Source: Eretmocerus hayati (taxonomy: Eukaryota > Arthropoda > Insecta > Hymenoptera > Aphelinidae). From it: a DNA stretch of 64,000 nucleotides. Below the pieces are notes generated by a model, which made no database searches, was not told the DNA's origin, and saw only the letters and a list, made by a program, of their open reading frames with translations. The DNA lies in assembly GCA_029851415.1 (NCBI GenBank), contig CM056743.1, positions 91,362,501 through 91,426,500 on the forward strand. Reading direction: 5' to 3'. Position 1 is the first letter of the stretch, and the number at the start of each line of letters is the position of its first letter. Positions 23,244 through 32,288 of this stretch are shown here, piece by piece. Position numbers and translations under genes: made by a program.

Positions 23244-23733
23244 AGTTCCTTATATGAGGCGTCCTGTTCCCGCAGTGACGTATCTTTGTCCAAGTGCCAT
23301 ATTTTTCACGGGTTCAACCCCATAACTCGAAAAGAATACATTTCATCGAAACTTGTAGAGCAACTTTCTGTGGGCCTTCAAAACAAAAAAAATTCCTACA
23401 CATTTCTTCGTATAAGGCCTCCTGTTTCCATAAATGAAGTGTATTGATCCAGAAAAGATAATTTTGTGTTCACTATGTCAGTTTCGGCTGTTATCAGAAA
23501 AAATATGGATCTTGGACGAAATCACGTTTTTTTAGGAAACGGGAGGCATTGCATGAGGGAATGTGTGGAGGCCTTTTTTGTTCTCCCTTTCAAGATCTAC
23601 AGAAACTTGCTCTATATACATTTTTGGATGAGATGTATGTATTCTTTTTGATTTATGGGGTTGGAACCGTGGAAAATATGGAACTTGGACGAAGATACAT
23701 CTATTTGCAGGAACAGGAAGCCTCATATAAGAA
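23244..23733. repeat. Imperfect inverted repeat, ~140-bp arms
   Basis: The segment 23244-23385 reappears inverted at about 23590-23733. Shared stretches include CCTCATATAAG, ACTTGGAC(A/G)AAGATAC and ATGGGGTTG(A/G)A. No coding content is recognised. Confidence 0.65.
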
Positions 23734-24069
23734 AATGTGTGCAGTCCTTATTTATTTATCTTTCAAAGATTTGAAAAAAGTTGCTCCCACAATTTTTGGA
23801 TAAAAGTCGAATTATCGAGGGTAGGAAAGCTGAAGGATCAAATAAAAGCCTATTTTATATTTCTTTTCACGTGCGGCTTAGGTGGCGATTTTGCTTCTTA
23901 TTGGGTTTTGATCCCATAAATTTCTCTAACCATATCCAACAAGAACCCTACTTGGGGTCGGCAGTCTGGATTACAACCTTCTTCAAGAGCACCGTGCGAT
24001 CGATGGATGTGGGTTGAAATCAATAATTAGGCTCGTTGAGCTCGACCGTTCCAATGATAAATGAATGAC

Positions 24070-24655
24070 CCACCAAACAGTGAATGTTACCTCAACGTTT
24101 CTGGAACGTTGCAATTGCAACCTTGGAACGTCCCGTAAATAGTCCGAAACCCCGTTGGTGGAACGTTTGAGCAACGTAAAATGTCTACGAGATGTCTGTT
24201 GTCTCAACGTTCCCAGCACGTTTCTGGACGTTGCGAATATGAATGAATAAATGGATTGTTTTACATAAATTATTGTCCATTAGCTCTTGTTGCATTTAAT
24301 CTTTCTTGTACTTGTGGGTATGTTTCTGATTGAGCGCAAACGATGGGATTGAACGGGGATGGAGCTGATAGCTTGCGAGACACAGAATTTGAGAAACAAT
24401 TCATTTATTTATTTAACAAAAAATTTTCTAAGTCTTGGTTGCACAAGAATCATCTCGGAAACGTTTGTGCAACGTTTGAAAAACCGTTGAAATGCCCCAG
24501 AAACGTGCTGGAAACGTTGAGACAACACACATCTCGTAGACTTTTTACGTTGCTCAAACGTTCCACCAACGGGGTTTCCGACTATTTACGGAACGTTCCC
24601 AGGTCGCAATTGCAACGTTCCAGATACATTGAGGTAACATTCACTGTTTGGTGGG
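24070..24655. mobile_element. 586-bp MITE with long CAACGTT-rich inverted repeats
   Basis: The ends CCCACCAAACAGTGAATG and CATTCACTGTTTGGTGGG are perfect inverted repeats, and the similarity extends about 170 bp inward. TGA flanks each side, suggesting a 3-bp duplication as in PIF/Harbinger MITEs. CAACGTT/AACGTTG motifs recur throughout. Confidence 0.8.
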
Positions 24656-25043
24656 TGACAAAATGAGAGAGAGACAGAGAGAAATGTCAAATAGGAGTGA
24701 GTATTAGACCAATTCAAAAAAATCTACGGCATCGTTCTACATTGCGGGCTAACAAGCCATTATACTCATTTTTTTCCAAACTCACAATCAACGGAACAAT
24801 TGATTCTATGGTATTCGTGATAAAGAATGGATCAACTGGGTTGAATTTTTTTCAACCAACTGGTTGAATTTTCAGACACTGGTTGACCATAATTTGGTTG
24901 GAAGTCAAACAATTTTTTACAGTGTATATCGAGAAGTCTTCCAATTTTTGTCAACAGTTTCTAATGAAAATGGAAAAAATCAATAGAAGTTTAAAAGATA
25001 AATTTCAAAATGCACATTTAGAAAAAAAAACCGAAAGAAAATT

Positions 25044-25110
25044 TGGCTGCCGGGTATCGAACCCAGACCTTCCGGGTACAAGTCGGGAGGAATACCACTA
25101 GACCAAAGCA
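25044..25110 (-). other. tRNA-derived sequence in right arm
   Basis: Inverted counterpart of 19640-19706. Its B-box-like motif (GGGTTCGATACC) is closer to consensus and its T stem pairs better (CTGGG with CCCGG). The acceptor stem is again missing. Confidence 0.65.
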
Positions 25111-25861
25111 CGCTTGCCAGTAATGGCTAAATGTTACATATGTTCATCGGCCCCCCAAGGGGCCTGGGTTTCCAGTGTTGTTAATTTTCGCTTTCGATTC
25201 ACTTATTTAGCATAACGTGTCCTCATCGGTTTCAGGATCTGAAAAAGTGGGATGTATTTTCTGGAAAAGTGTATCCTAATTCTCATTTTTAACCTAATGA
25301 CCGAAAAAAACTCTGCGCTCATTTTTTTTGAAAGATGAACAACTAATACACTGTCGATTATATCTAATAGCCGCGCGTTTAAAATGATAAATTTCATCGT
25401 CAAATTCCACAATTCCCCTTCTCCCGAAATCCTTGAATCTTTGCCATTGGTCGATCCATATAAAAGAAAATCGTCGAATTTGAATTCCCCATCATAAAGT
25501 AAATAAGACAGTTTAAATACTCTTCCACCAATCTTTTTTCAATGCTTTTTTCACGTAAAGTAATTTGTAAAAACTGACGGCTCAGTGGAGACGCAGCATA
25601 AAGTTTTGGCTCGAGCCAAGTGTGGGATTGCAGCAGACTGTAATACCCGCTCACGCGGTGGTTCGAGCTTCTCACTCAACTTCCCGTGAAAATCCGCCCG
25701 ATGGCGCTGCGCTCGGGCCACGGATCGTAGCAGAAATTTTAGCCATCGAAATAACATTGAGTTGCGGGGCTCTGGATATCATATTCTCTCCGCGGGTAGT
25801 TCCGATGAGCTGGCTTATGCAGTTCCTCCACCACAGCTTGCTTATCAACCATCACTTTCGG

Positions 25862-26284
25862 TTATCGAAAAATTTTAGACTTCAAAATTCCTTTAAACAT
25901 TTCTGCCGATCCACTTGTATTGGTATTTGAATCCGCTTGAGATTCGATGATACTCAGTAATTCATCAGTGCTCCTTTGGAGTCCTGCTTGTAACAAATCA
26001 ATCGTCGATGTGATAAGCTGAACGTCGTTTTTCAATTTTTCCGTGTTCTCTCTCAATTTTCGGGTTCTTGATTCGATAAGGTCTTGGAGAGTTCTCAAAT
26101 TCACCGCATCATGCTCGCTGATGGGAGCAGCTACATGACACAACCTCTTATCCTCTAGGTCAAACTGCGCATCCGCAGTCAGCTTGAATCCGAATCCAGG
26201 TAGACCTCGAGCTCCCTCAGCCCGAATCACTCTCAAAGTACGTCCAAACATATCAACGCTCATTGTAATACTGACACTGTCCAC
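25862..26284 (-). CDS. Polinton protein of unknown function with coiled coil
   Basis: The ORF has 140 residues and an intact frame. The N-terminal third includes GFGFKLTADAQFDLEDKRLC and a following AAPISEHDAVNLRTL. The C-terminal half is heptad-rich and predicted helical (LRENTEKLKNDVQLITSTIDLLQ), consistent with an oligomeric coiled coil. It lies between integrase and the next minus-strand gene and overlaps that gene's end by about 25 bp, typical of compact virus-like operons. A structural or attachment role is possible but unproven. Confidence 0.5.
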   Translation of the reverse strand: MDSVSITMSVDMFGRTLRVIRAEGARGLPGFGFKLTADAQFDLEDKRLCHVAAPISEHDAVNLRTLQDLIESRTRKLRENTEKLKNDVQLITSTIDLLQAGLQRSTDELLSIIESQADSNTNTSGSAEMFKGILKSKIFR

Positions 26285-27245
26285 CAGAACCAGTTCAATA
26301 TATAGCCCGCCTCTCTAAGCTCTTCAATAATTGAATGAATCTCATTATCATGATTTCGGTTACCAGCAGATCGTTTAGCAACAAGTAATTGAAGGCGATC
26401 AACTAGTCCGTTAGGGTCATCCCAATAAACATAATCTTCCCTCCTACCAATCTGTGCAAATTTATATTGAGGTAATAATCCGGCTCCAGATTTTTTATTT
26501 GTCAGTTTGACTCCCCCATTTTCTTCCGAAAATAGAAGTTTGATGATATCGTGGAATTTTCTACTCGTGGAACCACGGAGCATCTCACTTGCCTGATGTT
26601 TCTTCCTATGCGCACTCGTTGCTTGCAGAATCTGACCATGAGATTTCTTATCCTCTTTTGTGATTGAACTTATGTTTGGCTGTTTCTTCCAAAGTAGTTC
26701 GAGGAGTCCAATCGTGGCCGGGTAGGATATATTATGCACTATTATGTCCTTATCTATCAGGATTTCTGAATTACCGAGCATATAACGACCCCCCTCTACG
26801 TAACTCCATATATTTTATCAATCTCGTCAGGATTTTTCACGTATGGAGATTTTGAAGCGGATTTAGGCTCAGGTTCGCTGTCCGTCTCTATCTCGCTCTC
26901 TGATGAGTCGAGTATTGGAGTCGTCCCATAATTTGTCTCGGTCGCTAATGGAAAGTTATTAGATTCCTCTGAAGACTCAGCTCCAAGAAATTGAATCCAT
27001 GTCGGTCTTTTGCGGATTTTTGGTCGAGACTTTGATGCATTCTCACGATTGGGTGAGGGGGGTTGTGGTTTACTATTTTGTGCAATTATTTCCTTCAAGG
27101 GTTCTACAATTGGTTTCAATGTGTCATCCAACACTTTCTGCTGGTCCCATTTCTCTGATTTCAATAAATCATATTTATGCTTCACTGCTCTCCTCGCTCT
27201 TTTGAGCTGTTTGAGTATACTTTCTTCCCTTTCCAGTTCAGACAT
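26260..27245 (-). pseudogene. Polinton conserved protein (PY-like), one frameshift
   Basis: Two overlapping-in-sense pieces, 27245-26796 and 26781-26260, are in different frames and appear to be one gene. The N-terminal part is charged and helical (LKQLKRARRAVKHKYDLLK), with a Pro- and acidic-rich linker. The C-terminal part holds YVYWDDPNGLVDRLQLLVAK and IHSIIEELREAG, a signature I associate with a conserved arthropod Polinton protein of unknown function. The frame change falls near a run of six C (about 26789-26794), so a homopolymer indel is likely. It is encoded with the ATPase and integrase on the minus strand. Confidence 0.55.
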
Positions 27246-27284
27246 GTGATTGGTTGAACCATAAAACGAGACTGATGGAGAAAA

Positions 27285-28130
27285 TTATGAATTTGATATA
27301 TTCATAGCGAAAGAATCAAAACCTTTTCTATATCGACCAGTATTGATAATCCTATCTTTGTCAATAACAATGAAGCCATGCATATCATTCCAGCAAGCGG
27401 AACATAAATCTTTGAGTGTTTGGAAAGACATATCAGTATTGACGTGATTGTCGTAGACGTGCTCCAGATTCTTCTCGTCTTGTCTGAATAAAACCAATAG
27501 ATTTTCGTTATCTCGTACAAGGTGTTTTGGGTCCTGGGCGTACGATTGGCGAAGACAGATCACATCCACGGTTCTGTGTCTACTTATGCAGAAGAAAGCT
27601 TCAACATCATCTTGTTTTTCGCAAGCTATATCATCGAATATCATCACTGAATTTGGTCGCGCGTTTTCTGGTGATATGACATCCTCGTGGTCGCTGAAAG
27701 GGAAATATTGTAGGCCCTTGATGGTTCCAAGTACATCTTACAGAAATTGATATTTTGGCTGATTCAGTGATTTAGAATGAATGTAGACGTTTTCGAATCT
27801 CAGACCATTTTCATGGATTAGAAGTGCTAAGAGGCTATTCGTTTTGCCGCAGTTAGATGGACCACAGAAGACCGCCCCAATCGTATCGAGAAGTAAATCG
27901 CCGTGACGCCTAGTCTTCCGCTCTTCTCGCACTATGCTATCGAAATTCAGCACTGGCAATTTTGTAGAACTTGATGGAAAATTAATCTTTCTGAGTCGGA
28001 TTCCGGTATCGCACTGATCCTGCTGATATATAAGAGGTCCATTATATAGCTCTCCAATCAGTCGGTTCGAGACATCCGTAGAGTGATGATCATTCACGTT
28101 CAGCGTAGGAAGGAAACGAAAGTCGGTCAT
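27285..28130 (-). pseudogene. Polinton packaging ATPase (FtsK/HerA type)
   Basis: Walker A is GPSNCGKTN (near 27840) and Walker B is MMIFDD (near 27640). The product would belong to the A32/FtsK-HerA family that pumps DNA into capsids. A single TAA at 27738-27740 interrupts an otherwise continuous frame that runs on to 27285. I place the start at the internal ATG near 28130 because the sequence upstream overlaps the divergent gene. The start region therefore abuts the plus-strand phospholipase gene, suggesting a shared divergent promoter. Confidence 0.75.
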
Positions 28131-29042
28131 GGTATATTGAACGGAATCATCAATCGACTCCCCATTGAACTCCATTCGCCAGGCTATCAATTCTGCGGTC
28201 CTGGAACGAAATTAGCTAAGCGTTTGGCTCGGGATGACCGAGGGATCGACAAATTGGATTCCGCGTGCAGAGGACACGATATTTTGTATTTGAAGAATCG
28301 AGAAGACCTTGAGGCCCGACATCGTGCGGATAAAATACTTCAGGAAAAGGCTTGGGCAAGAATTCTTGCTGAAGATTCTGGTATTCGTGGAAAAAGCAGC
28401 AGCTGGGGCTGTCCCTAACGCCATGAAGCTGAAAACGAGGTTTGGGATGGGAATTAAGAAAAAAGTTAAGAAGAATAAGAAGGCAGGTGTAAAAAAGGAA
28501 AAAGTAAGGGGGTCTCGACGCTAGCCAAGGTTGTCAAAGCTGCTGAATTAACAATCCAGAATAGATCAGCTGCTGAAGCTATGAAGACAGCTCTGAGGGG
28601 AGCGCGAGCAGCTGTCAAAACGAACGGAGGACGTAGCAGAGTCGAAATTCCTAGAATTCTACCAATTCCTAGAAAAACTAGAGGTTTCTTACCTCACCTA
28701 ATCCCCCTCTTTTCCGGACTCGGCGCTACCGGAGCTTTAGCTGGGGGAGCTACGGGAGTCGTGAAAGCAATCAATCAGGCAAAATCTGCGCTACGTCAAC
28801 TGGAGGAGGCTCATTGGTATAATAAGACTATGGAGGCAATCGCAATAGGCAAAGGCCTATATCTCAAACCTTACAAGACGGGGTTTGGACTCTATCTCAA
28901 ACCTTACGTGGGCAACGGATTGAGAAAAAAAAAGTTCGAAGTGAATTTACCCAAAAGAGCATTATCCAACTTCGATATTCTCGAGTACGTTGAGGAATTG
29001 GGACTACCACATTTCCGTGATGTTTTTATGCGCAATGAGTAA
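28128..29042 (+). pseudogene. Polinton phospholipase A2-like / hydrophobic-domain protein
   Basis: The first domain has a parvovirus-type PLA2 signature: YQFCGPGTKL (calcium loop) and CRGHDILY (catalytic His-Asp). A basic Lys-rich stretch (about 28450-28505) follows, then a hydrophobic Gly/Ala-rich segment (LIPLFSGLGATGALAGGATG near 28700-28760) and a GLYLKPY repeat. Frame changes occur near 28385 and near 28510. A lipase plus a membrane-active segment suggests a role in crossing host membranes during entry, which I infer from the parvovirus and adenovirus analogies. Downstream the same frame runs into the protease region. Confidence 0.65.
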
Positions 29043-29300
29043 CCGTCTAGGCCGCACTATGAGGAAAGAATGGTTATCAACCTTGATGATTCTGATAATC
29101 CTGGGACCCATTGAGTAGCCTTCAAGAAGAAAGGGGATGACGTTGTATACTTTGACAGGTATGGTGATCTCCAACCTCCGCTCGATATCATGTTATATCT
29201 TGGGGTTGACAAGGTTGAGTACAATACTAATAGGTATCAGCGATTCATTGCTCATAATTGTGGTCATTTGTGCTTGAAATTCTTATGTGATGAGTTGTAA
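28942..29300 (+). pseudogene. Polinton adenain-like cysteine protease (maturation protease)
   Basis: After the TAA at 29040-29042 the same frame continues and carries the protease triad: His in NPGTH, Asp in VVYFDRYGD and Cys in HNCGHLCLKF. A TGA follows directly after GTH, where family members have Trp. The frame ends at 29298-29300. Two nonsense codons make it inactive. In Polintons and adenoviruses this enzyme matures the capsid proteins. No separate start is visible, so it was probably translated as part of the upstream frame or from a start now lost. Confidence 0.65.
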
Positions 29301-29355
29301 TAGGCTATATAATGAGCAGCCATCTCAGGATTCCCTCATTCTGCTCCAAACTGTC

Positions 29356-30060
29356 ATGGACACCACAACTTTACTCTTTTCAGGAACATCTTCCATACTT
29401 GAAGTTATACATGATCCTATAATAGAGTTGAAGCCAAATACCCCATCCGTCTGCGCCTTGGCTGACTTTCTGTCTCCTGATTCCTTCCCTAACATTGATG
29501 AAAGTAATAACAAGCTATACGTTGCTGATAAAGAGATTGTCATACCAACTGGTAGCTTCGAGATTTCTGATATTGAAAAATCCTTGATTGACGAACTGCT
29601 GAAACACAAAATAACGTTGAGATTGAAGCCTAACAATAATTCGTTCTGCAGCGTAATTAGATGCAGCACTGAAATTGATTTCACAAGGAAAAACTCGATT
29701 GGTTCATTACTTGGTTTCTCGCCTCAAGTTCTCAAGGCTAACACATGGTATCCTTCTGATACACCTGTGGAGATTCTGAAAACGAATGCGCTGAGAATTG
29801 AATGAAATATTATTACTAGTGTTTACATAAACAATCGGAGAGCCCATACGCTTCATAATTTTTTCCCAACCGTAGGTCCAGGTCATAAGATTAGTGAAGT
29901 CCCCTCACAGCGAATCTATCATTCAGTTCCTGTGAGAGACGAGGTGAAATACGTTCAGCTCAAAATAGTAGATCAAGGCGATAACTTGGTTGACTTCCGA
30001 GGTGAACCAATCACAATCAGAATCCATCTCTGCTCCAACGAATTCCGCAATGGGAATTAA
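29356..30060 (+). pseudogene. Polinton minor capsid (penton) protein
   Basis: It starts at MDTTTLLFSGTSSILEV, which I chose over the upstream ATG at 29287 because that one overlaps the protease end. The conserved core reads IDFTRKNSIGSLLGFSPQVL. A TGA at 29803-29805 stops the frame after ALRIE. The same frame then continues with HNFFPTVGPGHKISE and LVDFRGEPITIRIHL to a natural stop at 30058-30060. The fold in this family is a single jelly roll that forms the vertices of the capsid. One nonsense codon, no frameshift. Confidence 0.75.
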
Positions 30061-30199
30061 TTATCATAATCAAGGCTATAAAGACAATAGACCATGTCAG
30101 AACTCAGTCAGTCGTCATCGTGCTCCCAGAGTGCTAACACGTCATGGGATCGAATTCCTCAAGAGTCTCGGGTTTCGAGTGAGTCCTGGTGGAAAATAA
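30050..30199 (+). CDS. Small Polinton ORF between capsid genes
   Basis: A 49-residue frame starts MGINYHNQGYK and overlaps the stop of the minor capsid gene. It ends with the motif HGIEFLKSLGFRV. Such a short ORF with a C-terminal 'FLxSLG' motif sits in the same place in other insect Polintons as far as I recall. Function unknown. Confidence 0.4.
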   Translation: MGINYHNQGYKDNRPCQNSVSRHRAPRVLTRHGIEFLKSLGFRVSPGGK

Positions 30200-30229
30200 C
30201 ATTCAATTTATTTTGCTGTTCTAAAAAAG

Positions 30230-30879
30230 ATGGGAGACGTTCTCGATATTCAGTCTTCCGTCGTTTTCGATGATGATATCTCGCACTATGAAGTGCATGC
30301 TCATCAGCCAATCACTGGACCACCCTTTAACAACAATGATGAGATTCGTATATCCATCCAACATCAGGATCTATGCGTCCTTCCATCCAAGAGTTCAATC
30401 CGCGTTTCTGGACGCTTGACTACCGATGATAATGCTCCTACGCAACATACTAAGTTTGTTAATAATGGGGTTGCCCATATGTTTGAAGAGGTTAGATTAG
30501 AAATCAATGGCATTGAGATGGATAAGTGCAAGAATGTAGGGATAACCTCTTTGATGAAAGGATGGGTTTCACTCACGCCAAAGGAAAATTTAGAAAATGC
30601 TCGGTGGACTGGAGTATTGTTGACGATAATGGCAATTTTGTCGTTCTCATCCCTCTCAAATCGATATTAGGTTTTTCCGAAGACTATAGGAAAGTTATCA
30701 TCAACACCAAGAAAGAGTTGATACTCCGTCGGGCTCACACTGATGATAATGCAATCAATTCAACAATTCACTATACTGGGACACCCCCAGTTGGGAACTG
30801 GGAGAAATGGAAGATTAACTTGACTCGACTTGAATGGCACATGCCTTATGTGACTCCATCCAATGTTACGGATTTATAA
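30230..30879 (+). pseudogene. Polinton major capsid protein, N-terminal part
   Basis: It starts MGDVLDIQSSVVFDD. Further recognisable parts are NNDEIRISIQHQDL, FEEVRLEINGIEMDKCKNVG and, in another frame after about 30605, IPLKSILGFSEDYRKVI and LTRLEWHMPYV. These belong to the double jelly-roll major capsid protein. A frameshift near 30605 and loss of everything beyond VTDL (30879) leave roughly a third to a half of the gene. Unrelated sequence follows, so the Polinton's right end is deleted or replaced. Confidence 0.75.
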
Positions 30880-32288
30880 TAAGTGGATGGGCATGTTGAT
30901 GGGTTCTCGGTGCTGCCTTGTCTGGCCCGAGGGCACAACAAGTTGGTGGCGAGGAATGAGTGACAGATGTTGACTCTCCAGATATTAGATCCAATACCAG
31001 TTTATTTCCAATACTACAATGCTTTACTATTACCGAAATACTTATACTCGTGACTCTATTGACTCTAAGAGATGAGATCTCAGAGATGGGAGTTGCTCGT
31101 CTCGGAATAAGGCTAGACGTGGACTCTATGGATATCCGAATCGGACTGTACTCCAGAAGCCCTTGCCCGAGCTTTTACCGGGTATTCATGCTCTCCCCGG
31201 GGTGGGGTTCTCTATTCCGAACTAGCTTTGGAATCTTGTTATTGACCCGATCTGTGCCGGCGCCTTTGATCTCCTGCCTCGTTGTACCTAATCGGCCGCT
31301 GCATGCACATTCTTTCTATCGTGTGTCACCTCGATGCTTATACCATTATACCACTGATTTTCTAGCCCGCCGTTGCCCTGGCGTGTGACTTGCCATATTT
31401 CTGTCCAGTTGATAATAACTCCATCTCTTCGCCTCATTACCATCACTTTTCTCGTCGATGCTGCCATCACATTCCTCAATCGCTGAGATAGCCTCTGCGG
31501 CTCTATTCGTGTACTATTACATCTTGACGCCACTCCTTTCTAATTCCGCATTCCGTTGACTTGATCTTGCTAATGCCTCCCTTAGGCGATTAAGTGCGCT
31601 GCGTTCCTCTTTAATTATCGCGACCCATGATAGCCGATCGCTTTCTTGTCTCGTCAGGATATACCGCCTATATCATGACACGTCCCTTGGCTGGGCAATT
31701 GATCTCCGGGTCAGTTCTAGGACTCATCATGGCACGTCCCTTGGCTGGGCGATTGATCTCCAGATCAGCTTTCTGTGTGAGGTTTCTAGATCTCGTTGAG
31801 ACGAGGGAGAGGGGGGGATACCCCTACGCTCGATCTGTCCAATATTTCACGCCCTTGATCCCGTAACACCTTCGCTCTTCACCATATGACCCTCGCTTCC
31901 AATGCTCAACTGTCCTCCTTTGTCTTTCCTTCCGTGGATTGTTTCTCCTTACTCCTCTTCTGCTTATGGCCGCTCATCCGCGCCTTTGTCGTGGACGATT
32001 CCCACCGTTTTTGACTCCTCGTCTATTCCTGTTCTTCCTTGCTTGGGCATGACCTCTATTATCGGGGGACTATTCTGGATCACAATGGATTCTAGCTGCG
32101 TATCCCCTCTCGACTCGACTACTTTTGTTCGTCTTGAGCGTTCTCCTGAAACAAGTCTTCTCAGAATTAGACACGAAATGCCCCCCCCCCCCAGGTAAAA
32201 GACTCTCCCCAATACCAAGCATATGATAGGAATTACAGCATAATACAGCCTTGACCACATCATACTATCCAACAAGTTCTCATATTTC
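30880..32288. other. Unassigned pyrimidine-rich stretch
   Basis: No recognisable gene. The plus strand is C/T-rich. It contains a 41-bp direct repeat (31674-31714 and 31728-31768, period 54 bp) and a run of 12 C (32181-32192). The last four bases TTTC may be the target duplication of element A, whose other side is outside the window. Confidence 0.5.
31674..31768 (+). repeat. 54-bp-period direct repeat, two copies
   Basis: CACGTCCCTTGGCTGGGC occurs twice with GATTGATCTCC-type continuation. Differences are few. Confidence 0.85.

Larger units (their letters stand above)
18959..25774. mobile_element. 6.8-kb hAT-like foldback element inserted in the integrase
   Basis: The ends begin CAGGGCCCCGCAACTC (left) and, on the opposite strand, CAGAGCCCCGCAACTC (right). 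They are flanked by TATATCAT (18951-18958) and GATATCAT (25775-25782), an 8-bp duplication with one mismatch. CAG-type ends plus 8-bp duplication point to the hAT superfamily. The two arms, about 850 bp each (18959-~19825 and ~24925-25774), are long inverted copies of each other. Mirror-image reading frames in both arms (19057-19413 plus, 25400-25675 minus) are a by-product of that symmetry. No transposase is seen. The middle is AT-rich and holds several nested MITEs. Confidence 0.75.
18181..25852 (-). pseudogene. int: Polinton integrase, split by a 6.8-kb insertion
   Basis: The N-terminal part is at 25852-25783 (start MVDKQAVVEELH). The rest is at 18950-18181. Visible features are the DDE core with RTDEGKEF (second Asp) and IVEHFNRTLK (catalytic Glu), then a C-terminal region ending in a chromodomain-like stretch (YLVEKVLKKRGNQVYVK). 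The first catalytic position reads WQANLAEM: Asn sits where family members have Asp. A TGA interrupts at about 18798. A TGA at 18201 stands where the chromodomain has Trp, and a further TGA follows. The protein is therefore inactive. It is encoded opposite to polB, as is common in Polintons. Confidence 0.8.
8423..30879. mobile_element. Polinton/Maverick element, decayed and interrupted
   Basis: One block contains the full Polinton hallmark set: protein-primed family B DNA polymerase, retroviral-type integrase, FtsK/HerA-type packaging ATPase, adenain-like protease, minor (penton) and major (double jelly-roll) capsid proteins. Polymerase and virion genes point one way; integrase, ATPase and two small genes point the other. 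Almost every gene has stops or frameshifts, so the copy is dead. The major capsid gene is cut off at 30879 and terminal inverted repeats were not found. Three younger insertions account for about 11.6 kb of the length. Confidence 0.85.

Noticed and set aside
8423..30060. Several TGA codons at Trp positions hinted at a TGA=Trp genetic code
   Set aside because: TAA and TAG stops and frameshifts also interrupt the same genes, so ordinary pseudogene decay explains it.
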